A DNA stretch of 64,000 nt from Mermis nigrescens (lineage: Eukaryota; Nematoda; Enoplea; Mermithida; Mermithidae): contig JAVLUZ010000082.1 of NCBI GenBank assembly GCA_036768485.1, positions 146,389 through 210,388 on the forward strand, given 5' to 3'. Position numbers and translations under genes: made by a program. Under the pieces are notes generated by a model that worked only from the letters and a program-made list of their open reading frames with translations, was not told where the DNA came from and searched no databases. Each line of letters starts with the position of its first letter. Position 1 is the stretch's first letter. Positions 56,691 to 64,000 of this stretch are shown piece after piece.

Positions 56691-58832
56691 TAGCCAGGAT
56701 TTCGGTTCGGGGGGTATAAACAAAAATTTGTTAAGACTACTTTTGTATTGAATGCCAGTAACGTTATGTATAGTAAAACTGAGTTTTTCGACCTTAAGTA
56801 GTGTAGCCCAGTGTTTTTTTTTGTACAAGGTCCGTCTTGTACATGTACAAAGATGGTCTCCAAAAGTCTTTGTACATTTTAAAAACACAAATTTTTGAGT
56901 ACTATAATATGGTACGGTAGCGATATTCGTGTGGTAAAAACAATTATTCGACTTTTGGTAGTGTATTTTAGCTGATTATCTGGGTCTCTAAGAGCAAAAA
57001 TCACTAATAATCGTCTTAAAACGACGCGAAGCGCCGAAAAATTTGACATTTTTCCTTTTGAAATTGCAATTTCTGCCAGTATGAAGATATATAGAACACA
57101 CAATTACGCATTTCGGCGCGAAGTGCTGGAAATTTCTACGTATTTTAGACCTTTTTTTTGCAATTTTTGTCTTCCCAAAAATCTTTGTACCTGTACAAAG
57201 ACGGTCCCGAAAAGTCTTTGAACATCGGGAAAAAATTTTTGCCGAATATAAAAAACACTGATGTAGCCTAGCTAATTTATGGGTTTCTGACGATCAAAAA
57301 TGCAAAGAGTGTAAAGCGGCTCTAAATGCCGAAAATTTTTGGAATTTCTACTGTTTTCATGTAGAATTAATGGCCTTTCTATTAACGAACATTTCGGAAA
57401 TTATAACTGGCGCAATGTGCCGAGAAATTTAGTCATTTTTTACCGCCCTTAACATTTTGTAGCTCGGTAAATACTAATAGTCTGACAGAGCAGAATTTTG
57501 ACAGTTCAAGCTTCTAATAAGAAGGCGCCTTGTGGCGTAGTGGTAAACACCGTTGCACCTGGTGCAGAAGGTTGACGGTTCGAACCCTACGGAATGCAGA
57601 CGAGGTTTCTCTTCCTGGAGGCACACGAATAAAACTCGTGCAAGAACACTTGGTATTGACAGGCTTTGAAGGATAGCCGACTTTAAAGTCCGATTTTCTA
57701 TCCAGACCTCCCGTGTCAAACCCCTATAAACGGGACATATTGGCACGTTAAATGGAAGGTTTTTAAGCTTCTAACAAGAAAACTGCCAATTACTAACTTT
57801 GTCTGAAGATATTTTGAGTGATTCAGGCTATTAAGTGCAATGTTGGAGCTTTACAAAAAAGAAAGAACAGTAACTGGCGGCGCTATGCGCCGGAAAATTT
57901 TGACGTTTTTGCACTTTAAACTCAATTTATATCGCTTAAATCATACAAAAAAGACGAATTAATGCCGGCGCGAAACAGCGAAAATTTTTGGAAATACCTA
58001 ACTCTTTTACCTGGTTGATCTCCCTAAAATCTCGTTGCACGTGTACAACGGGATTTTACGTTTGCGGGGGTCTGGGATGGCGCGCTCAAGCATTCCCATC
58101 GGAGTCCGGGCAGAGTCCAGGGAAATTTTGTAAAAAAGCATTTTAATGTTAATTAGTAACGTTAACATTTTCGCAAAATCGGCCAAATCTTGGTTCTGAA
58201 TCAAGCAAGCCTAAAACACTTAAAATTGATGAACTTCTACATCGCACAAAACTGCTGAGCTGAAATGCGTTTTTTGACCTCTGTTAATTACATAGCGCAG
58301 GAACGGGTCGCTGCAATAAGATATAGAAAAATGTATCAATGAAAATTTTGTTCTTACCGTTTTCAGGCCCATTTTGTGGCCTTCTTATTTACATGATGCA
58401 GTTCAGAAAACAGGAAATGCGCAGAAAACTTAAGAGAATTTGGCCATTTCTTTTTTTAATATAGGATTATGTGTCCTTGTAAAGAAAGACAAACAAAGCA
58501 GAGAATAGACAAACTGGTACATAATCATTTTCGCACTTCTACTATTAGGCACAACAATGCGCAGTTCCAATCAACGAACAAATAGTGCATGAAATTACTA
58601 AAGTGATGTGAAGTGCTGGATAATTTTAGCTGATTCAAGCTTTTTAATTCATTAGATCTATATAACAATAAATAATAATGACTAGGCGCGAAGCGCCGGA
58701 AAATTTTGACGTTTTTGCCTTTTTGTACTCAGGTTTCTGGACACACATTATTGCAACAGACAAATCAACAATATTTCTGAAAAATTTCTGGGGGGGGGCA
58801 TGTGCCCCCAATGCCCCCCCGGCTACGCCTAT
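56691..58832 (-). mobile_element. hAT-type element family C, inverse near-full copy
   Basis: The ends are CTGAGGCGTAGCCAGG and CCCGGCTACGCCTATG. On the minus strand the order matches the split copy at 41,503-50,589: C-rich end, GCGCGAAGCGCCGG hairpins, then the block with the SINE. At about 57,964 it has the uninterrupted GCGCCGGCATTAAT site of the 7.1-kb insertion. Its own target duplication was not found. It carries a SINE at 57,522-57,764. Confidence 0.72.
57522..57764 (+). mobile_element. tRNA-derived SINE with 14-bp target duplication
   Basis: AAGCTTCTAATAAG (57,508-57,521) and AAGCTTCTAACAAG (57,765-57,778) flank a 243-bp unit absent from the same site in the family C copy near 50,200. 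The 5' part has an A box TGGCGTAGTGG (57,533-57,543) and a perfect B box GGTTCGAACCC (57,577-57,587). The tail ends in GGTTTTT rather than poly(A). The antisense 90-codon frame here is a by-product of the SINE. Confidence 0.9.
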
Positions 58833-59406
58833 GCTCCCCCCAAATGTTTTCCTGGATCGGCTAGTGTTTAGAGCCACCCTGCTCAATCTAAACTGGCAGC
58901 TACACATACACCAAAGATCTTGGAGGGTTTATGGATTTCAGTTCTGCAAAAAGTTTTTTTACCCCCAGAATTCGCAATTTTTCAGAAAAATTGTAAAAAA
59001 GACGTTTTGTTTTGAGTCTTTTTTGCGATCTCAAGTGCAAAAGTGGCGAGTTTTTCGGCGCTTTATGCTAACCATCAGTTTTTACTATGTATATTGATAT
59101 TTTAATGAATTTTGTACAAAATTTTCCATGCTTTTATCATGTACGAAGAAACAGCATCGTCAGAAAAGCCGAAAAATATCGATTTTGACGTGTTTCCATT
59201 GTTTTTGTGGTTTTGTAAGAACAATTTTCCGGTTGCATCACACGCTCACCCCCTCCCGAATTCTCATGCTGTGCACATATGTATGGGCTACGAGTACCTA
59301 AGAAAACTTGTACTTATCTAATTGTCTTTGAGAAAAGTAAAATTCAACTTTTGACTCTTTCCAGTTCAATTTTTGTTGTAGGATCTGAGTCTGCAAGCCT
59401 TTTGAG
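58833..59406. other. Non-coding stretch
   Basis: Contains another GGCGCTTTATGC hairpin-like remnant near 59,060 but no supported gene. Confidence 0.3.
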
Positions 59407-59645
59407 CATACGTGGACAGCACAAAAATTCTGCGGGTGCTAGATTTTCCTAATGTCAAAGAATGACCTTTAAAATGGTGGTATGGCAAAAAGAACACAAT
59501 TTTTCAACGTTTCTCATTGAGCACTATCCATTGGCATCAAAAAATTGCTAAAAAAACCAAAAACATTTTAAAAATTAAATTCTGGGGGGTATTTTGATTT
59601 CTCGGAGGGGGGTGCATACCTCACAACCCCCCACGCCTAGGTGTG
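59407..59645 (+). mobile_element. hAT-like MITE family M1, copy 9
   Basis: Starts CATACGTGGACAGCAC and ends CCACGCCTAGGTGTG. Perfect 8-bp duplications CTTTTGAG lie at 59,399-59,406 and 59,646-59,653. Confidence 0.93.
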
Positions 59646-59653
59646 CTTTTGAG

Positions 59654-60743
59654 GCGTAAGAGTTTTCAGATCAATTTTTGTTGTAGGATCTGAATGTGCA
59701 AGCCTTTTGAGGCTCATTAGAACATTTTTTGACACTATGGATTAAAACAGTCTTGCAGTCATCTTGTGTATACATACATAGGTGCCAGCTTAAAAACATT
59801 ATGTAAATAGATAAGGATGTCTAAATTAAGTAAGGCAACGTTTCTGACTGCAGGACACAATAAATTATAAATCGTTTTGGCGTTTCAAGAATAACATAGG
59901 TACCTATGCCTTTCGAATTATCCAGTGGGAACTTGCATGTTTTCTAGATAATTTTGCTGAATAATTGGAGACAGACTGCTTAAAATTTGAGAAACACTTT
60001 CATGCATTTCTGAGAAGATAGATAACCGATAAAATACACCTTGCATTGCAATAAATTGCATTGTGAAATTTAGGAGAATGCTCAATATAAAAATTTTATT
60101 CACGGCTGCACTCTTACGCGAATAATTTTAGTATACAATAGACGAATTGTCTGCGACTTATTTAGGCATTTTTGAATGCCAGATGTTAGAGGTCCAATTA
60201 CAGAAACGGTTTTCCATAAATAGGACTTTTGCATTATTTCAATCTTTTTAGATTGAATAATAATAATATCACAATTGTTTATAAAACATTTGATTCAATT
60301 TCTATAATTACAGTAGGTCACGAACGAATAAAGAGATATCATACGAACAACGCAGAAATGCAGAGATGAACAACAAGAATACCCAGCCTTAACAAATTAA
60401 AATTATTAAAACTTGTTTTACAGAGTACAAATTTTAGAAAATAAATTTTAATTTATATTTTATAAAGCTTTAAGAAGATGTAGGGAAGAAGTACGGGTAT
60501 TTAAGGTATTTAAACTTGTTTTAGATAGCCTCAGATTTTTCTGAAGAAATTTGTTAGTACAAAACAGAGTCAAATTTGACCAACGAAATACACTACAGAT
60601 GTGATAATTGCTTAATAAAGTTTCAAAATAGTGAAGTTACTATATGGATAAAGCAAATTTTACTTCCAAGATCCACGCAACGACCGCTTAAAATGAAGTA
60701 GATACTGTGCAAATCATGTCGCTGAATGCTTACACTCGCTTTT
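59654..60743. other. Non-coding stretch
   Basis: The start repeats CAGATCAATTTTTGTTGTAGG, also seen before the MITE at about 59,360. No gene is supported. Confidence 0.35.
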
Positions 60744-61332
60744 CTAGTGGCTGCGACTTTGCCATAGCTGCTTGAGGTGACAGTGGTTGAGGTGGATAGT
60801 CGTGGTGACCTCAGGATTGATGATGGCCGTTTCTGATGATCCAGTCGTTCCGGTGTTTGAGCTAACCACGCTATCGGTGGGCAAGGTAGTCACAATGTTC
60901 AAGCTGGCATTGCGGCTTGACATTTCGGTGATTGCTGATGATTTGGTTGTTTCGACGTTTGAGATGACCGTGCCAGCATACGTGGGCAGCAAGAAAATTC
61001 TGGGGGGGGTACAAGATTTTTTTGAATTTCGAAAAATGGCCTTAAAAATGGTGGTATGGCGATAAAAACACCATTTTTCAACGTTTCTCATCAAGCACTA
61101 TCCATTGGCATCAAAAAATTGCGAAAAAAACGAAAAAAATTTTCAAAAATTGAATTCTGGGGGTGTTTTGATTTCTGGGGGGGGTATTTTGGTTTCTGGG
61201 GGGTGCATACCAGCCCCGAACCCCCCCCCCCTACGCCCAGGTGTGCGTGCCAGTCTTGCTAGTCGAAATGGCACTGGCGCTTGAGCTTTGCAAGGTGGTA
61301 TCAATGTTCGAAGTCACACTGGGGTTTTGACG
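60744..61332 (-). pseudogene. Ser/Thr-rich mucin-like coding segment interrupted by a MITE
   Basis: On the minus strand, after a possible acceptor CTCGGCAG (61,333), the sequence encodes Ser/Thr-rich protein up to 61,246. An M1 MITE then intervenes, and the same frame resumes at 60,968 and runs to TAG at 60,744. Removing the MITE and one 8-bp duplication joins ISTSKTGT to VISNVETTKS without a frame change. Units starting NI(D/V)TTL repeat after about 45 residues. Mucin-like or surface-protein linkers have this composition; no specific family is recognised. The MITE may be tolerated only if spliced out, so pseudogene is the safer call. Confidence 0.4.
60977..61245 (+). mobile_element. hAT-like MITE family M1, copy 10
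   Basis: Starts CATACGTGGGCAGCAAG and ends CTACGCCCAGGTGTG. Perfect 8-bp duplications CGTGCCAG lie at 60,969-60,976 and 61,246-61,253. It interrupts a Ser/Thr-rich reading frame. Confidence 0.95.
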
Positions 61333-61448
61333 CTGCCGAGATAGTCTGAGTACTCAATCTAATGCTGGAGCTGTTCATGCCTCCTAAGTATTGAGCACTA
61401 AAAAAATAATAAATGTTGCATAGCTTGCTACATTACGAGTAGAATAAC

Positions 61449-61704
61449 CATACGTGGGCAGCAAGAAAATTTGGGGGGATGCAAGATTTTTTGAAAGTCA
61501 AAAAATGGTCTTAAAAATGGTGGTATGGCGATAAAACGACCATTTTTCGACGTTTCTCATCAAGCACTATCCATTGGCATCAAAAATTGCGAAAAAAACG
61601 AAAAAAAATTTCAAAAACTGAATTCTGGGGGGGGTATTTTGATTTCTGGGGAGGTATTTTGGTTTCTGGAGGTGCATACCCCCAAACCCCCACGCCCAGG
61701 TGTG
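61449..61704 (+). mobile_element. hAT-like MITE family M1, copy 11
   Basis: Starts CATACGTGGGCAGCAAG and ends CCACGCCCAGGTGTG. The flanks AGAATAAC and AGCATAAC match at 7 of 8 bases. It is very similar to copy 10, only 0.2 kb away. Confidence 0.92.
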
Positions 61705-62924
61705 AGCATAACTGATATTCCGAAAAATATGGCATAAGCTGGTTATTTTTAATGGATCGTTTAGCTCGCGATACCAGCTTAATGAATAGCAGCTTGTAAA
61801 GTTTAACTACATGTCTAATATTAGAGCCATGCCTTGTTTAGTTGCCGACGTGTGGTGTCGGTTAGGTTGACGATAAAATCGATTTAATGACACATTTTTA
61901 AGTCTTTATTCGATAATTGGACCTAAATCTTAACAATTTTTGCCCACAGAAAATCGACAGTTTACGTAAAAGGGGATAAAAATGCGAAAACATTCTCGGA
62001 AAGCTGTAATAGCATGAAAATTGTTACATAATTACTTAAGTACCTAGTTGAAAAATCGACTTATTAGCGCGAAGCACCAAAAAATTAATGAGTTTTTCCA
62101 GCCCAAAAATCACAAAAAAAGCACCTAGAATAACATATTTTTAAAGTTTCTTCGAAGAAATGGAAATTTTGTTGAGTCTGCAGGGCCGGCGGTCATTCTG
62201 AGGGTATACCTACCCCCCCACCCAAACAAATATAGATTGGCTTGAATAGACTGTAAGCCAGCATTAGGGATGCAGGCTAAACAATTTTACAATGTATATT
62301 ATCTGAATTTAGCATAAGCATAACGTAATTAACAGGGTATAATCAGCAAGGTGCTTACATTTTTTTGAAAAGGATTCTGAAGTAGATATAATGTAAACAT
62401 AGATCTCCAAGATCGCATGATTTTGGTAACAATTCTGCGCCTTTAAAGATTTTAAGCAAAATTGTATGTACTATGAGACTGTAGTATTATAACGCATACT
62501 AAGAATTTCTAGTAACTACGGAACTTTTTCTACACTGTATTTGCTCTACCATCCGGTCATACGTAGGTATATGTAGCAACATTCAACAGATCAAATGTTC
62601 AATTGATTTATTTATTCACCTGGCGCCATAACCAGAGTAGCCAGGGATCGATAGAATAATGAAGACATGAATGAAGCATGGGATGCTGTGCATAGTGTGT
62701 GAGCTGATTGCTGAGCAAATGAAAGAAGCGACCGACTGGAAACTTTAGATAATGGAACAAAGATCCATAATTCTGTTTTGTCGTGTAAAATCGGGATGTT
62801 TAAACAATATGATTACATTTCTTTACATTCCCTAGAAAGCAACTTTCCTCGCATTTTAAAATGTGAACGACATAATAGGAGGTACATATTCCCGAAAACG
62901 GTTCAATATTAAAGGTAATGTCCC
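61705..62924. other. Non-coding stretch
   Basis: No supported gene. A GCGCGAAGCACC motif near 62,068 is a remnant of the hairpin seen in family C elements. Confidence 0.35.
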
Positions 62925-62989
62925 AACATGGCCACCGTCCCAACACGGCCACCGTCTTAACAAAGCCACTGTCTCAACAAGGTCACCAA
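62925..62989. repeat. Short minisatellite, CAACACGGCCACCGTCC type
   Basis: About four 17-bp units (GTCCCAACATGGCCACC, GTCCCAACACGGCCACC, GTCTTAACAAAGCCACT, GTCTCAACAAGGTCACC). A facing inverse patch lies at 63,697-63,742. Confidence 0.7.
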
Positions 62990-63520
62990 CACACGTGGGC
63001 GAGGGGGTTTGGGGTACGCACCCCAGAAGTTCGAATACCCCCCCCCAAAGAAACCAAAATATCCCCCCAGAATTCAATGTTTGGAAATTTATTTGCTTTT
63101 TTTCGCGATTTTTTATGCCACTGGATAGTGTTGGATGAGAAACGTTGAAAAACGGTGTTTTCTTCGCCATATCACCACACCTGGGCGTGGGGGTATGCAC
63201 CCCTAAGAAATCAAAATCCCCCCTTGAAATCGAAATACCCCCCTCAGAATTCAGTTTTTTAAATTTTTTTCGTTTTTTCGCAATTTTTTGATGTCAATGA
63301 ATAGTGCTCGATGAGAAACGTCGAAAAATGGCGTTTTTTGCCATACCATTATTTTGAGGCCATTTTTTGACCTTTGAAAAATCTTGCAGCCCCCCCCAAT
63401 TTTCTTGCTGCTCACGTATGCATACCACCATTTTTAAGACCATTTTTTAATCTTCAAAAAAATTTTGCACCCCTCCACCCCAGAACTCCGGTGCTAAATT
63501 TTTCTGATGCGCCCAACATG
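62990..63520 (-). mobile_element. hAT-like MITE family M1, copy 12 (interrupted)
   Basis: In plus-strand order it starts CACACGTGGGCGAGGGG, is interrupted at 63,176-63,428 by another copy, and resumes with CATTTTTAAGACC to end ATGCGCCCAACATG. A target duplication is not evident. Confidence 0.8.
63176..63420 (-). mobile_element. hAT-like MITE family M1, copy 13 (nested)
   Basis: In plus-strand order it starts CACACCTGGGCGTGG and ends GCTGCTCACGTATG. The flanks CATATCAC and CATACCAC match at 7 of 8 bases and lie within copy 12. Confidence 0.9.
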
Positions 63521-63696
63521 CACAAGCCGACCAAAGTGCAAAACAATGCTTCGTTGCTCGCAAAATTCTTTATGCATGTAAAAAACTAACTTTAGTCATC
63601 AATTTAATTGCTGCCACTTGTATATCCATGCCTTATTACCTTCCTGTAAATTAACTAATAATACCTACTTAACTGATCAAAATACAGTGATAGTGG

Positions 63697-63742
63697 CCTT
63701 GTCAAGACAGTGGCTTTGTTGGGACGGTGGCCGTGTTGGGAC
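63697..63742. repeat. Short minisatellite, inverse of 62,925-62,989
   Basis: CAGTGGCTTTGTTGGGACGG and TGGCCGTGTTGGGAC are reverse-complement units of the array 0.7 kb upstream. A lone GACGGTCGGAGAATCGGG unit of the 31-32 kb family follows at 63,843-63,861. Confidence 0.6.
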
Positions 63743-63909
63743 AAAATCATAGTAAACGTATAAACCAAATCGTTAGATTAAGACCATCTTTTGCTGCATG
63801 ACATTTGAATATGCAGTCGGGTAAACGAGGAAATAAGAATCGTGACGGTCGGAGAATCGGGGCACAACCAAGAAATCTTTTAGCTAAAATCATAACATTT
63901 TGGTGAGCA

Positions 63910-64000
63910 TGGTAATCTATAAGATTAATTTCGAGTTGTCTGTGTGTATGTGTGTATGCCCGAGAAAAAATTTTTACAATCGAGTAATCCTTATATTTTC
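63910..64000 (+). repeat. Short dispersed repeat with GT tract, cut by window end
   Basis: Matches 47,650-47,760 (TAATCTATAAGATTAATTTCG, AGTTGTCTGTGTG..., CTTATATTTTC). Confidence 0.5.

Noticed and set aside
57474..57746. 90-codon antisense frame with a retroelement-like SVGFEPSTF motif
   Set aside because: It is the reverse strand of the SINE head, where the B box reads as GFEP; not a coding gene.

Overview
The window is AT-rich eukaryotic DNA with few genes, packed with mobile elements. Coding sequence is split into small exons with GT/AG introns of several kilobases, and the recognisable proteins are animal ones: a nuclear receptor with a two-zinc-finger DNA-binding domain and a retinol-dehydrogenase-type SDR. 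It is therefore an invertebrate metazoan. An ecdysozoan, perhaps a repeat-rich nematode, is my guess because the receptor resembles the HR4/NR6A (GCNF) group; the sequence alone does not fix the species. I see no prokaryotic, organellar or viral genes.

Layout. (1) 1-7,058 (+): the 3' half of an SDR gene, exons 2,678-2,784, 6,635-6,778 and 6,842-7,058; its first intron carries two Helitron-like elements and a short inverted-repeat element. tRNA-derived SINE fragments lie upstream. (2) 10,020-10,146 (+): a lone terminal exon of an unrecognised gene. (3) 27,290-12,550 (-): a complete seven-exon HR4/NR6A-like nuclear receptor. All phases agree and the exons sum to exactly 865 codons plus stop. 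Its introns hold a Helitron, MITEs, opposed GC-rich minisatellite arrays and a weak antisense metallo-beta-lactamase-like remnant. (4) 27.3-41.5 kb: a tandem-repeat leader and CpG-rich stretch upstream of the receptor, 17-bp GC-rich minisatellites, a 79-bp hAT micro-element and the first copy of a 3.2-kb repeat. (5) 41.5-50.6 kb: a nested transposon stack. A hAT-type element with an 8-bp target duplication is split by a 7.1-kb TG...CA element with a 4-bp CCGG duplication, which itself contains the second copy of the 3.2-kb repeat, a MITE and a Helitron end. (6) 50.6-64 kb: more MITEs, one nested inside another, a 680-bp long-TIR element, a SINE with a 14-bp target duplication, a second hAT-type copy that preserves the empty site of the 7.1-kb insertion, and a Ser/Thr-rich reading frame interrupted by a MITE.

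The most distinctive content is a family of at least 13 copies of a 240-270 bp hAT-like MITE (TIR CATACGTGGGC / CACACCTGGGC, 8-bp target duplications) and the relative chronology of insertions read from target duplications and empty sites. No transposase or reverse transcriptase gene was found, so every element here looks non-autonomous.
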